From Pseudomonadota bacterium (GTDB taxonomy: Bacteria; Pseudomonadota; Gammaproteobacteria; Acidithiobacillales; Acidithiobacillaceae): a stretch of DNA of 64,000 bases. Below are positions 7,361 through 17,360 of the stretch, piece after piece. Positions within the stretch are counted from its first letter, which is position 1. Each line of letters begins with the position of its first letter. The translations under genes were made by a program, and so were the position numbers. The notes beneath the pieces were generated by a model. The model ran no database searches. It had not been told where the DNA came from and saw only the letters and a list, made by a program, of their open reading frames with translations. The stretch lies in the NCBI GenBank assembly GCA_021821885.1, contig JAKARO010000007.1, positions 1 through 64,000 of the forward strand, read 5' to 3'.

Positions 7361-7672
7361 CAGACAGTTCTCCTGATTTCCGTGGAAATGGGGAATGGAC
7401 ATGCCGGTGAAATCCTGCAGAAACCGGCTCCGGGTCCGGAAGACATGCAACGCCCGGGGCCAGCGGGTATTTCCGGAGACAGGCCTGTTCTGGCCACTGC
7501 TTTCAGGCGGGCCATACCGCATTTTGACCATCGCAACCCCACGCAGCGGCGCACAGGGATTTTCCTGGCCCTCCGGAACGGCGCCCGGAAACACTGGCGC
7601 TTGTTCCAGGAAAACGCCAGGCGAACCGGCAACCCGTACCCTGGCGACGACCGGTCCCCGGCCTCCGGGGAA
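7361..7672. other. Gap upstream of the MscS gene
   Basis: No convincing gene. Overlapping short frames exist on both strands but lack homology and start signals. It presumably holds the promoter of the leftward MscS gene; I see no clear -35/-10 pair. Confidence 0.4.
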
Positions 7673-8662
7673 TCAGTTCTGGCTGCCCGTCACTACCAGC
7701 CGTGCCCCACGGATCAGTACCGGCATGGCCAGCCGGTTCAGGACAGGCGGCAGTGCGGCCGGCTTCAGCAGCATTTTGACGGCCATTTCGAATGGGTAAT
7801 GCTTCCGGATCCATCCGGACATCCGTTTCCGGAACCCGCCGAAATCCCGGATGCCAAACTCCTGGCCGGGGTGGCTGGTCTCATAGGCGCATTTGACCGC
7901 CAGATAGCTGTCCTCCTGGTCAGCCTCGCTCACGCGGCGCCACAGTTCCCGCAGAATTTTCCAGCGGGAAATCCGTTCTTTTTTCTGGTATTCGCGAAAA
8001 AACCGCAGAAAGTACTTGTAATGATGCACTTCGTCTGCCCGGATGCGTGTGGCCAGACGCGAGAGAACAGGCTCGGGACTGGCATGCTGGATCATGGTGT
8101 AGAAGCTGGATGTGCCGGTTTCCACAACGCAGCGCGAAGCCATTTCCAGGGCCGGGGTAGGGCCAAGCAGGTCATAGCGGCAGAGAGGGGAATAGGCTTC
8201 TACAAAACGGGCATAGGCCTCATCCCAGCGGAATTCCGGCCAGACACGGAGCACATACTCCCGCAGGGCACGTCCATGCTGGACTTCTTCCGGTTCCCAT
8301 TCCTCGCCGAGCCAGGCGCTGGCCGCAGCATTCTGGCGGTAGTATTCCCGGAGATTGCGGGTATAGAGATCCGAAAGGGATTCCACAAAGGAGGCACCGG
8401 CCAGCAGATAGAACCAGTCCTGGCTGCCTGCGATGCGGGCGTGCTCGATATGGTCATACGGGATGTCCTCAAGGGACCACCGCGGATGGTGGGCGACGGG
8501 GGCCTTTCCTGCCAATTTTCCTCCCTTGCTGTCTCCGGCGCTAGCACGCCTGGCCAGTGCCCAGGCCTCCAGTCCGGCACTGGCAAAAGCGCTGTGCCGC
8601 TTCAGGCACTGGGAAGCACTGGACACCCGGTTTTCTTTTTCCAGGGGACAACTGTACGACAT
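7673..8662 (-). CDS. Ferritin-like diiron protein (acyl-ACP-desaturase-like)
   Basis: A 329-residue helical protein if ATG 8662 is used; the frame is open further upstream but the extra part is Pro/Arg-rich and non-conserved in look. Candidate diiron ligands are visible: E in GASFVESLSDLY, EEVQHGRALREYV (E-x-x-H) at about residues 115-130, E in CVVETGTSSFYTMI, and IRADEVHHYKYF (E-x-x-H) near residue 215. This four-helix E/ExxH ... E/ExxH arrangement is that of ferritin-like acyl-ACP desaturases and AurF-like oxygenases. The substrate is unknown; a lipid-modifying oxidase is plausible in an acidophile. It is divergent from the yciO gene. Confidence 0.65.
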   Translation of the reverse strand: MSYSCPLEKENRVSSASQCLKRHSAFASAGLEAWALARRASAGDSKGGKLAGKAPVAHHPRWSLEDIPYDHIEHARIAGSQDWFYLLAGASFVESLSDLYTRNLREYYRQNAAASAWLGEEWEPEEVQHGRALREYVLRVWPEFRWDEAYARFVEAYSPLCRYDLLGPTPALEMASRCVVETGTSSFYTMIQHASPEPVLSRLATRIRADEVHHYKYFLRFFREYQKKERISRWKILRELWRRVSEADQEDSYLAVKCAYETSHPGQEFGIRDFGGFRKRMSGWIRKHYPFEMAVKMLLKPAALPPVLNRLAMPVLIRGARLVVTGSQN

Positions 8663-9009
8663 TTTCCGGTAGACGCCCAAATTCCCATCCGCAGCACAGG
8701 ACTTTCCACGGCTGCTGGGCAGCAAACAGGACGGGGCGCCCCGTCCCGGGAGACCCGCCATTTCGGGTATTCCAGCGGGCCGGGAGGCGCTGGCGCCAGG
8801 GACCGGAGGCACCACCCTTCGTGCCGCCCGGTGGCCATGCCCGGTACGCCCAGGAGGTCCAGACCAGTCTGGCCACCCTGGGCGGCGAAACCGGATGGCA
8901 CGCGCCGCCACGGGCTGGAAGACGGTATTCCGGATGCCGGATGTCTGGTTACAGGCTCCCGGGTTGGGGTATCATTTGCCATTCTTCCGCATGGGTACAT
9001 TTACCGGAC
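8663..9009. other. Intergenic region between divergent genes
   Basis: Separates the leftward ferritin-like gene and the rightward yciO gene. A TATCAT box near 8979, with TTACAG about 15 bases before it, is a weak promoter candidate for yciO. No gene is supported, although the region is open in several frames because of its high GC. Confidence 0.35.
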
Positions 9010-9648
9010 GTGGCCAGCTGCCTGCACATCCATCCAGACAATCCCCAGGACCGCCTCATTGACCAGGCCGTGGACATGGCCAACCGGGGAGGGCTGCTGG
9101 TCTGTCCCACCGATACCTGCTATGCACTTGCCTGCAGGATTGATGCCCGGGCCGCCCAGGAACGTCTGCGGCTTATCCGCCAGCTAGATGTCCAGCACGA
9201 TCTTTCGCTCATGTTTTCCAGCATTTCCCAGCTGTCGGACTATGCCAAGCTCGACGACCGGTCCTTCCGCCTCGTCCGCCGTCTCCTTCCAGGGCCCTAT
9301 ACCCTGGTCCTCCCGGCAACCCGTGATGTGCCCCGCCGGCTTTCCTGCCCCCAGAAGCGCAGCATCGGGGTACGCATTCCGGGGGATCCCGTCTGCCAGG
9401 CCCTGCTGGCGCGGCTTGGAGAACCCCTCATGGGGTCCACCCTCCAGCTTCCTGGCATGGAACTTCCACTGACAGATCCGGATGAGATCTGCGAGCGGAC
9501 CCGCCAGCGCGTGGATCTGGTCCTGCTTGGCCGCGAGGGAAGACAGGAATGTTCGACGGTCCTGGACCTCTGTGCCTGGCCCCCCCGGGTGCTCCGCCAT
9601 GGGGCCGGGGGGCTGGAACCGCTGGAAGACACGGGAGTCCCGCTCTAG
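9010..9648 (+). CDS. yciO: YciO/YrdC/Sua5-family protein (threonylcarbamoyl-AMP synthase fold)
   Basis: A 212-residue member of the Sua5/YciO/YrdC fold, which in TsaC makes threonylcarbamoyl-AMP for the t6A modification of tRNAs decoding ANN codons. The start LHIHPDNPQ followed by GLLVCPTDTCYALAC is typical of the YciO branch, and KRSIGVRIPGDPVCQALL and the lysine/arginine-rich nucleotide site are present. I start at GTG 9010 because YciO proteins begin just before the HIHPDNP block. YciO proteins are paralogues of TsaC and much less active in E. coli, so the precise role is uncertain. It heads a rightward run with the M50 protease, trpS, scpA and scpB, an order common in gammaproteobacteria. 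Confidence 0.8.
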   Translation: MASCLHIHPDNPQDRLIDQAVDMANRGGLLVCPTDTCYALACRIDARAAQERLRLIRQLDVQHDLSLMFSSISQLSDYAKLDDRSFRLVRRLLPGPYTLVLPATRDVPRRLSCPQKRSIGVRIPGDPVCQALLARLGEPLMGSTLQLPGMELPLTDPDEICERTRQRVDLVLLGREGRQECSTVLDLCAWPPRVLRHGAGGLEPLEDTGVPL

Positions 9649-9680
9649 GTCAGCCCGGACGCCTCTGGTATACTTGGCCC

Positions 9681-10343
9681 ATGCCAGACATCGACAGCTT
9701 TCTCCGCCAGTTTGCGATCTGGGCTCTTCCGGTCCTTTTTGCCATTACGGTACATGAGGTGGCGCACGGCTGGGTGGCCTGGAAGCGCGGCGACCCCACC
9801 GCCATGCTCATGGGCCGGCTGACCCTGAATCCCCTGCGCCACATTGATCTTTTCGGGACCGTGCTGCTGCCCGCCGTCCTCCTGCTGTTCCATTCCCCGT
9901 TTCTCTTTGGCTACGCCAAACCCGTTCCGGTCAATTTTGAGGGCCTGCGGAATCCCAGAAGGGACATGGTACTCGTGGCCGTGGCCGGCCCTCTGGCAAA
10001 CCTGCTGATGGCCCTGTTCTGGACGGCCATCCTGTGGCTGGGTGCGCACCTGCCGGGGGTAATCGCCTATTTTGCCGAACCGATGGAACTCATGGGCCAG
10101 GCAGGTATCATCATCAATGTGGTTCTGTTCCTGTTCAACCTCATCCCCATTCCACCGCTGGACGGGGGAAGGGTAGCGGTGGGGCTGCTGCCCCCAAACG
10201 CCAGCGATATTCTGGCCCGGATTGAGCCCTACGGCTTCATCGTGCTGATCGTCCTCCTCTTTAGCGGTGTTCTGGGCCTGATCCTGGGCCCGCCCTTCGT
10301 CTTCATCCGCGATTTCTTCCTGCATCTGGGGGGGCTGATATGA
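9681..10343 (+). CDS. Site-2-protease-family (M50) membrane metalloprotease
   Basis: A 220-residue protein with about six membrane segments. The zinc site HEVAH is at about residues 21-25, and the second M50 motif NLIPIPPLDGGR (Asp ligand) is near residue 155, so both catalytic motifs are intact. It belongs to the short rhomboid-unlike M50B group typified by proteins next to trpS and scpA in many proteobacteria. Substrates are unknown. The stop overlaps the trpS start in ATGA, implying translational coupling. Confidence 0.9.
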   Translation: MPDIDSFLRQFAIWALPVLFAITVHEVAHGWVAWKRGDPTAMLMGRLTLNPLRHIDLFGTVLLPAVLLLFHSPFLFGYAKPVPVNFEGLRNPRRDMVLVAVAGPLANLLMALFWTAILWLGAHLPGVIAYFAEPMELMGQAGIIINVVLFLFNLIPIPPLDGGRVAVGLLPPNASDILARIEPYGFIVLIVLLFSGVLGLILGPPFVFIRDFFLHLGGLI

Positions 10344-11548
10344 CCAGCACCATTGTCTCGGGAATGCGGCCCACAGGGCGGCTGCATCTGGGACATTACC
10401 ATGGGGTTCTCAAAAACTGGGTGCGGCTGCAGGATACCCATGAATGCTACTATTTTGTTGCGGACTGGCACGCTCTTACCACCCACTACGAGAATCCCCG
10501 GGATACCGGGGGATTCTCGTGGGATCTGCTGGCGGAATGGCTTGCGGCCGGCGTTGATCCGGACAGGTCGGTCCTCTTCATCCAGAGCTGGGTGCCCCAG
10601 CATGCGGAACTGGCCCTGCTCCTCGGCATGATGGCCCCCCTGTCCTGGCTGGAAAGGGTGCCCAGCTTCAAGGACCAGCAGGAACAGCTGCGGGAGAGGG
10701 ATCTTGCCACCTACGGTTTTCTGGGCTACCCGCTGCTCATGACCGCGGACATCCTGCTGTACGGTGCGGACCAGGTCCCGGTGGGTGCGGACCAGGTCGC
10801 CCATCTGGAGATCAGCCGGGAACTTGCGCGGCGGTTTAACAGCTTTTATGGCCGTACGCCAGCAGATGCTGGCCGGCGGGAGGCAGGGCTCAGGCAGATG
10901 GGCAGGCGCGAGGCCCGTGCCTACGGCCATCTGCTGCAGCGTTTCCAGGAACAGGGCGATCTTCTGGCCCTGGAGGAAGCGGAGGTTCTGCTGAAGGATG
11001 CGGCGGGACTGGACAGCGGGACACGGGAACTTCTCCTGGCCCATCTTGCCGGAAAGGGACGCAGCATCCTCCGGGAACCGGAAGCCCTCCTCGCCGAAGC
11101 CGCCCGGATGCCCGGCCTTGATGGACGCAAGATGAGCAAGTCCTACGGCAACACCATTGGCCTGCGGGAATCCCCGGACAGTGTGCGCAAAAAGCTGCTG
11201 ACCATGCCCACCGATCCCGACCGCCGCGGGCGGAAGGATCCCGGCAATCCGGAAAAATGCCCGGTATGGCCTTTCCACCAGGTCTATTCCGGACCGGAAA
11301 CCCGGGCCTGGGTCATGGAAGGCTGCCGTACCGCAGGGATCGGGTGTGTGGACTGCAAGAACGCCCTTGCGGACCGGGTTCTGGAAGACCAGGCTCCTAT
11401 CCGGGAGCGGGCGGAATACTGGGCCGGACAGCCGGAAAAACTGCGGGAAATTGCCTGGAACGGGGCCCGCCGGGCCCGCCTCAGGGCGGAGGAAACCATG
11501 GAGCAGGTCCGCTCTGCCATGGGCCTGGATGCTGCTGTCCACCCCTGA
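10340..11548 (+). CDS. trpS: Tryptophanyl-tRNA synthetase
   Basis: Class Ic synthetase that charges tRNA-Trp. The HIGH-type motif is PTGRLHLGHYHG (residues 10-21) and the KMSKS motif is KMSKSYGN near residue 265. At 402 residues it is longer than the E. coli enzyme (about 334), as in the group of TrpRS that carry an insertion between the two motifs (roughly residues 185-240, helical and charged). Coupled to the M50 gene upstream and overlapped by scpA downstream. Confidence 0.95.
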   Translation: MTSTIVSGMRPTGRLHLGHYHGVLKNWVRLQDTHECYYFVADWHALTTHYENPRDTGGFSWDLLAEWLAAGVDPDRSVLFIQSWVPQHAELALLLGMMAPLSWLERVPSFKDQQEQLRERDLATYGFLGYPLLMTADILLYGADQVPVGADQVAHLEISRELARRFNSFYGRTPADAGRREAGLRQMGRREARAYGHLLQRFQEQGDLLALEEAEVLLKDAAGLDSGTRELLLAHLAGKGRSILREPEALLAEAARMPGLDGRKMSKSYGNTIGLRESPDSVRKKLLTMPTDPDRRGRKDPGNPEKCPVWPFHQVYSGPETRAWVMEGCRTAGIGCVDCKNALADRVLEDQAPIRERAEYWAGQPEKLREIAWNGARRARLRAEETMEQVRSAMGLDAAVHP

Positions 11549-12317
11549 GGAATCCGGAATCCGGGTCGAGGGGGAAAGGCTGGAACATCTGCCCGACGGG
11601 CTGTACGTGCCTCCCGATGCCCTTGAAATCTTCCTGGACCGTTTTTCTGGGCCACTGGACCTGCTGCTCTGGCTCATCCGGCGCAACCGCATGGATATCC
11701 GCAACATCCAGGTTGCGGAGGTCACCAGCCAGTACCTGGCCTATCTGGAAGAGGCACGCCGCCGCAATCTCGAACTCGCGTCGGACTATCTCCTCATGGC
11801 CGCATGGCTGGCGGAGATCAAGGCCAGAATCCTGCTCCCGGTTCCGCCCGCCAACGGAGACACGGACATGGATCCCCGTGAGGAACTGGCGCACCGCCTC
11901 GAACTGCTTGCCGAAATCCAGGGCCAGGCCCGTGCGCTGGACGCCCTCCCGCTCCTCGGACGGGACTTCTGGCTGCCGGCCGCGGTCCCACACGAGCGGT
12001 TGGCCGCGCCTACCCCCCATGCCGACCTGGCCATGCTGGCGACCGCCCTGCAGGTTCTCGCCCGACGTCCCCGGCCCGCCATTCCCGCAGGACACCAGAT
12101 TGCCAGCCCGGCTTTCAGCCTGCGCCAGCGCATGGGAGAACTGCTGGCCCTCTGCCAGTCTCTCCGCCGCCCGCTGGGAATCCTTGAGCTTCTGCCGGAC
12201 CAGCCGGACCGGATGCTCCTGGGTCTTTCCCTGCTGGCCGTTCTCGAACTGCTCCGCCAGCGGGCCCTCCGGCTTCTGCCGGGAGAGGACGGCAGCTGGG
12301 AGGTAATCCGGGTCTAG
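11529..12317 (+). CDS. scpA: Segregation and condensation protein A
   Basis: A 262-residue kleisin subunit that bridges the SMC heads in the condensin complex. The conserved core is visible: FSGPLDLLLWLIRRNRMDI, TSQYLAYLE and SDYLLMAAWLAEIKARILLP at about residues 38-105. The C-terminal winged-helix part ends at the stop. ATG 11529 overlaps the last 20 bases of trpS; a later start would lose part of the N-terminal extension only. scpB follows after 4 bases, so the two subunits are made together. No smc gene is in the window. Confidence 0.92.
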   Translation: MLLSTPEESGIRVEGERLEHLPDGLYVPPDALEIFLDRFSGPLDLLLWLIRRNRMDIRNIQVAEVTSQYLAYLEEARRRNLELASDYLLMAAWLAEIKARILLPVPPANGDTDMDPREELAHRLELLAEIQGQARALDALPLLGRDFWLPAAVPHERLAAPTPHADLAMLATALQVLARRPRPAIPAGHQIASPAFSLRQRMGELLALCQSLRRPLGILELLPDQPDRMLLGLSLLAVLELLRQRALRLLPGEDGSWEVIRV

Positions 12318-12321
12318 CGCC

Positions 12322-12849
12322 ATGCAGAGCCTGCCTCCCGTCCAGGAAGCCCTTCTCGCCATTCTCCTTGCCGCGGGCGGTCCCGTGGAACTTCCGCGTC
12401 TCGGAGCCATCCTGTCCAGATTCCATCCCGGCGTCCACTGGGAAGAGGCACTGGAAGAACTCTGCGCGACCGGCTGGGGGCCCATGGAACTCCTCCGGAC
12501 AGGGACCGTCTGCCATCTCCGGATCCGGGCCCGCCACGGTGCGCTGCTGGCGGCCATGGAGCTGCAGAAACCCCGGCCGCTCAGTCGTCCTGCCCTGGAA
12601 ACGCTGGCGGTGATCGCCTATCACCAGCCGGTCACCCGCCCGGAAATCGAGCACTGGCGGGGTGTAAGCCTGAGCCCGGGCATCCTGCAGCAGCTGCAGG
12701 ATCTCCAGTGGATTGAAACGGCCGGTACCCGGGACAGTCCTGGACGGCCGGCGCTCTGGACCACCACCCCGGAATTCCTGCGGCATTTTGGCCTGCCGGA
12801 CCTCGGGGCACTGCCAGCCGGCCTTTCTGGTCCGGAAAGCGCCCCGTAG
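12322..12849 (+). CDS. scpB: Segregation and condensation protein B
   Basis: A 175-residue partner of ScpA with two winged-helix domains. Recognisable are RPALETLAVIAYHQPVTRPE at about residues 93-112 and the following RGVS...LQDLQWIETAGTRDSPGRP block. The gene is close to normal length. In related genomes rluB usually follows scpB directly; here the sulfide:quinone oxidoreductase gene lies in between. Confidence 0.92.
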   Translation: MQSLPPVQEALLAILLAAGGPVELPRLGAILSRFHPGVHWEEALEELCATGWGPMELLRTGTVCHLRIRARHGALLAAMELQKPRPLSRPALETLAVIAYHQPVTRPEIEHWRGVSLSPGILQQLQDLQWIETAGTRDSPGRPALWTTTPEFLRHFGLPDLGALPAGLSGPESAP

Positions 12850-12861
12850 CGCCCCGATTGT

Positions 12862-12889
12862 GCAGGCCGCCCCTGTGGTGGCGGCCTGC
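12862..12889 (+). terminator. Stem-loop after scpB, probable terminator
   Basis: A perfect 10-bp inverted repeat GCAGGCCGCC / GGCGGCCTGC with an 8-base loop lies 12 bases after the scpB stop. There is no T run, so it may act as a weak or Rho-assisted terminator, or as a 3' stabilising hairpin. Confidence 0.5.
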
Positions 12890-12979
12890 CTCCCGGGCCA
12901 CCGGCCCGGCCGGCGCCCAAAGGCCAGGCACTGGCGGCTGGCCATAAGAAAAACTTCATTTCCGGTATGGGCAGCCGAT

Positions 12980-13008
12980 TTGACCTTGCCGCTTTCCTGG
13001 CGGATATT
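12980..13008 (+). promoter_or_regulatory. Promoter candidate for sqr
   Basis: TTGACC (12980-12985), a 17-base spacer and GATATT (13003-13008) form a reasonable sigma-70-type promoter about 100 bases before the sqr start. AAGGAG lies just before the start codon. With the hairpins on both sides it supports an independent sqr transcript. Confidence 0.4.
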
Positions 13009-13108
13009 TGGCAGGGTCAGGGATGGGTCTCCTGCTGGGTACTGTCAGGAGTAGGGGTGCTGTCCCGGCTGGCGATTCCGGGCATGGGCTACATCAACAA
13101 GGAGCTAG

Positions 13109-14419
<1,311 letters not shown>

Positions 14420-14452
14420 ACCGCCGCCTTTCCCCCGGTACCTTCCCGGGAG

Positions 14453-14489
14453 ACCATGGCCCCGCCCTGGAGCGGGGCCATGGTTTTTC
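14453..14489 (+). terminator. Intrinsic terminator after sqr
   Basis: ACCATGGCCCCG and CGGGGCCATGGT form a long perfect stem (14453-14484) followed by TTTTT. It lies between the sqr stop and rluB and isolates the two transcripts. Confidence 0.9.
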
Positions 14490-14530
14490 TGCCCTGGACC
14501 CGGAGATCCTGCCACAAAGTGGAGAAAGCA

Positions 14531-15376
14531 ATGGATGAAAAACTGCAGAAGGTCCTGGCCCGCCAGGGCGTCGGCTCCCGGCGTCTCATGGAGGAGTGGA
14601 TTGTGGCCGGACGGATTACGGTCAATGGCCAGATGGCGAAGCTGGGTGACCGGGTCACCAGCCAGGACAGCATCCAGGTGGACGGGCAGCCGTTGCGCGT
14701 CCCGGCCTGGGTCCGTCCACGCCTGCGGGTCCTGCGCTACCACAAGCCGGAAGGAGAAATCTGCACCCGGAACGATCCCGGAGAGCGGCCGACCGTGTTT
14801 GACCGCCTGCCAAGACTGCGGGGCAGCCGCTGGGTTTCTGTCGGACGGCTGGATATCAACTCCGAGGGACTGCTTCTGCTGACAAACGATGGCGATCTTG
14901 CCAATATTCTCATGCATCCGCGCAACCAGATGGAACGGGAATACGCCGTCCGGGTTCTGGGCACGCTCTCTCCGGAACAGGAGCAGAGCCTGCTCTCGGG
15001 AATCGAGCTGGAGGATGGCCCGGCCCGCTTCCTGCAGATTGAGGAAGCCGGAGGCGAAGGGGTCAACCACTGGTACCGCGTTACCCTGGCAGAAGGCCGG
15101 AACCGGGAGGTACGGCGGCTGTTTTCCGCTGCCGGGCTGACCGTGAGCCGGCTGATCCGGGTCCGCTATGGCCCCATCACCATGCCACGGCACCTGAAGA
15201 CCGGCTATTTTGAGGAACTCCCCGATCCGGAGCGGGAAGCCCTGCTCGCCGCTGCCGGCTGGACTCCGGAGGCGCGGCCAGAAAAAAACGGTGTTCCCGG
15301 GAGGGGCCTCCGGAAGGAGCCATCCCGCTCCCCGGCCTCCCCACGCCCCCATTCCGGGCGCAGAAGGCGCTCCTGA
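14531..15376 (+). CDS. rluB: 23S rRNA pseudouridine synthase (RluB/RsuA family)
   Basis: A 281-residue enzyme that converts a uridine of 23S rRNA (2605 in E. coli) to pseudouridine. The N-terminal S4 domain reads KLQKVLARQGVGSRRLMEEW, and the catalytic motif is VSVGRLDINSEGLLLLTNDG with the Asp in GRLD. RYHKPEGEICTRNDPEG-like residues near 85 and LMHPRN near 140 are typical. The C-terminal 40 residues are a basic, Pro-rich tail, common in RluB. I use ATG 14531, which has GGAGAAAG just before it. Confidence 0.9.
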   Translation: MDEKLQKVLARQGVGSRRLMEEWIVAGRITVNGQMAKLGDRVTSQDSIQVDGQPLRVPAWVRPRLRVLRYHKPEGEICTRNDPGERPTVFDRLPRLRGSRWVSVGRLDINSEGLLLLTNDGDLANILMHPRNQMEREYAVRVLGTLSPEQEQSLLSGIELEDGPARFLQIEEAGGEGVNHWYRVTLAEGRNREVRRLFSAAGLTVSRLIRVRYGPITMPRHLKTGYFEELPDPEREALLAAAGWTPEARPEKNGVPGRGLRKEPSRSPASPRPHSGRRRRS

Positions 15377-15384
15377 GCAGCGCC

Positions 15385-16056
15385 ATGCCGGAAAACTGGT
15401 CCGTCGTGTACCAGACCCTGCTGGAAGCTTTCGGTCCCCAGCACTGGTGGCCGGCCGATACCCCCCTGGAGGTGATGGTCGGAGCCATCCTGACCCAGAA
15501 CACCGCCTGGCGGAATGTGGAACAGGCCATTGCCCGCCTGAAGGCCTCGGGGAGCCTGGAGGTGCGGGCCATTCTGGAACGACCGGCAGAACAGCTGGAA
15601 CAGGATCTTCGTCCAGCAGGGTATTTCCGGGTCAAGGCGGTCCGTCTCCGCGCCCTCTGCCGTTTTCTTGAGCAGCAGGGCTGTGCGGAGGCGCCGGCAT
15701 CCCTGGCGGAGAAAGGAGATACGGCTTCCCTCCGCCAGCGGCTCCTGGACGTGCACGGGATCGGGGAGGAAACTGCCGACTCGATCCTGCTTTACGCCCT
15801 TGAAAAGCCCGTCATGGTGGTGGACGCCTATACCCGCCGGCTATCCCAGAGGATGGGCTGGAGCGGACCGCGGATTGCGTACGCCAGCCTGCAGAAGGAT
15901 GTCGACGCCGGACTGCCGCCAGGAGACACCGGGATCCGGAAAGAGCTGCACGCCCTCATCGTCCAGCTTGGCAAGGAATTCTGCCGGGCCCGGCCCCGCT
16001 GCCCCGGCTGTCCCCTGCAGAAACAGTGCGCCCATGGACGTCCGGTTTCCCACTGA
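15385..16056 (+). CDS. HhH-GPD DNA glycosylase, endonuclease-III-like with iron-sulfur loop
   Basis: A 223-residue base-excision repair protein. The front block MVGAILTQNTAWRNVEQAI and the helix-hairpin-helix VHGIGEETADSILLYALEKP followed by VVDAYTRR (catalytic Asp) identify the Nth/MutY superfamily. The C-terminal CRARPRCPGCPLQKQC motif would hold a [4Fe-4S] cluster. In classical Nth the HhH carries a catalytic Lys (LPGVGRKTA); here the equivalent position is Glu-Glu (GIGEETA), so it belongs to a different subgroup, with monofunctional activity or a different substrate range. Overlaps nfi downstream by 23 bases. Confidence 0.85.
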   Translation: MPENWSVVYQTLLEAFGPQHWWPADTPLEVMVGAILTQNTAWRNVEQAIARLKASGSLEVRAILERPAEQLEQDLRPAGYFRVKAVRLRALCRFLEQQGCAEAPASLAEKGDTASLRQRLLDVHGIGEETADSILLYALEKPVMVVDAYTRRLSQRMGWSGPRIAYASLQKDVDAGLPPGDTGIRKELHALIVQLGKEFCRARPRCPGCPLQKQCAHGRPVSH

Positions 16057-16732
16057 CCCCAGAGCCGCACGCCAGGCCCAGGAGCAGCTGCGTTCCCGGG
16101 TGTGCCTGTCCCCCCTGCCGGGATGGCCGGAACTGGTGGCGGGGCTGGACTGTGCCTTTCGGGAGAAGGGCCGGCAGATTGTGGGTGCCGCGGTCGTCAT
16201 GGACCGCAGGACGCGGAGAACCGTCGCAGAAAAAACCCTTTGGCTGGAAACGCCTTTTCCCTATGTCCCTGGCCTGCTTTCTTTCCGGGAGGGCCCGGTT
16301 CTTTATGAGCTGGTGCAGGCCCTGCGCCCGCAGCCGGAACTCCTGATGTTTGATGGGCAGGGTATTGCCCACCCGGCACGGCTCGGAATTGCCGCGCATC
16401 TTGGCGTGCTGCTGGATATTCCCAGCGTCGGGGTGGCCAAAAGCCGGCTGTACGGGGTGGCGGAGGAACCGGGAACCGCTGCGGGATCCTGGACCTCCCT
16501 GCATGGCCGGGAAGGAGAACTCGGGGTGCTGCTGCGCACGCGCGAACGGGTCCGGGCGGTATATGTGTCCCCCGGGCACCGCTGCAGCATCGACGATGCC
16601 CGCCGCCTGGTCCTGGACTGGAGTCTCGGGTGGCGGCTTCCGCATCCGCTCCATCTGGCGGACCGTCTGAGCCGCCGGGACCGGACCGCCTCAGCCGGCG
16701 TGTCCGGGAAGATGTCCCAGCAGATCCCTTGA
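16034..16732 (+). CDS. nfi: Endonuclease V
   Basis: A 232-residue endonuclease that nicks DNA near deaminated bases, mainly inosine. Family blocks are visible: VAGLDCAFREKG (first catalytic Asp), PYVPGLLSFREGP, LMFDGQGIAHPARLGIAAHLG (second Asp and the HPR block) and PSVGVAKSRLYG. ATG 16034 lies inside the last codons of the glycosylase gene, so the two repair enzymes are probably translated together. Its 3' end overlaps convergent hflD by about 42 bases. Confidence 0.93.
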   Translation: MDVRFPTDPRAARQAQEQLRSRVCLSPLPGWPELVAGLDCAFREKGRQIVGAAVVMDRRTRRTVAEKTLWLETPFPYVPGLLSFREGPVLYELVQALRPQPELLMFDGQGIAHPARLGIAAHLGVLLDIPSVGVAKSRLYGVAEEPGTAAGSWTSLHGREGELGVLLRTRERVRAVYVSPGHRCSIDDARRLVLDWSLGWRLPHPLHLADRLSRRDRTASAGVSGKMSQQIP

Positions 16733-17350
16733 CGCCTCGCAGAGCGCCCGCCGTTCCAGCAGGGTTTGGGGGAATGTCCCGCCACTCTGCCGCCACAGTA
16801 CGGCCGCCCGTACACCGGACAGCAGCAGGGTCCGGATTCTTGCGGTGTCCTCGTCCCGGGTCAGGAACCGGCTGTCTCCCGTGACAATGATCCGCGGGCG
16901 CAGCGTACCGATTCCCTCGGCATAGGTTTCGGCCAGTCCGGCCAGCACGCTCGGGTGGAGCATGTCGCCAAAATGGTCAATCTGCCTTCGGGCCTGTTCG
17001 ACCCCCCTGTGCAGCCGGTCGAGGGACGGGGGAGTCTGCAGCAGGCGTTTTCCCAGCCGGCCCAGGGCAAGGGTGTAGCGGAAGATCTCGGCCTCCCCGG
17101 CATGGCCTGGACCCCGGTGCAGGAAAGGACACATCTGCCGCAGGGGCCGGTGGAGTCCCAGGAGACCGCCCAGGGCCGAAATGCTGTCCGGGGCCTGCAG
17201 GGACAGGATACTCTGGATGCACAGGACCAGAAGGTGGCTGTCCGTGCGCCCCCGGTGGGCCATTTCCTGGACCTCCATGGCCGCACGGAGCATGCCGGCC
17301 AGGGCAAGGCAGCGGTCCTGGCGGCGCGCGGGAACGGGAAACAGCTGCAT
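16691..17350 (-). CDS. hflD: HflD family protein
   Basis: A 219-residue helical protein of the HflD family, known in E. coli as a peripheral membrane factor that affects the lambda lysogeny decision by binding CII. The family pattern is clear: RCLALAGMLRAAMEVQEMAH at the start, ALGGLLGLHRPL, RYTLALGRLGKRLL, and near the end RPRIIVTGDSRFL and VRAAVLWRQSGG. Its general cellular role is not known; in many bacteria it sits after mnmA, but here it follows glnD on the minus strand. The start at ATG 17350 fits the family length. Confidence 0.88.
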   Translation of the reverse strand: MQLFPVPARRQDRCLALAGMLRAAMEVQEMAHRGRTDSHLLVLCIQSILSLQAPDSISALGGLLGLHRPLRQMCPFLHRGPGHAGEAEIFRYTLALGRLGKRLLQTPPSLDRLHRGVEQARRQIDHFGDMLHPSVLAGLAETYAEGIGTLRPRIIVTGDSRFLTRDEDTARIRTLLLSGVRAAVLWRQSGGTFPQTLLERRALCEASRDLLGHLPGHAG

Positions 17351-17360
17351 GACCGCGGGT

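Noticed and set aside
7382-9187. A 601-codon plus-strand frame
   Set aside because: It is antisense to the ferritin-like gene, with no recognisable domain and low-complexity GC-rich composition.
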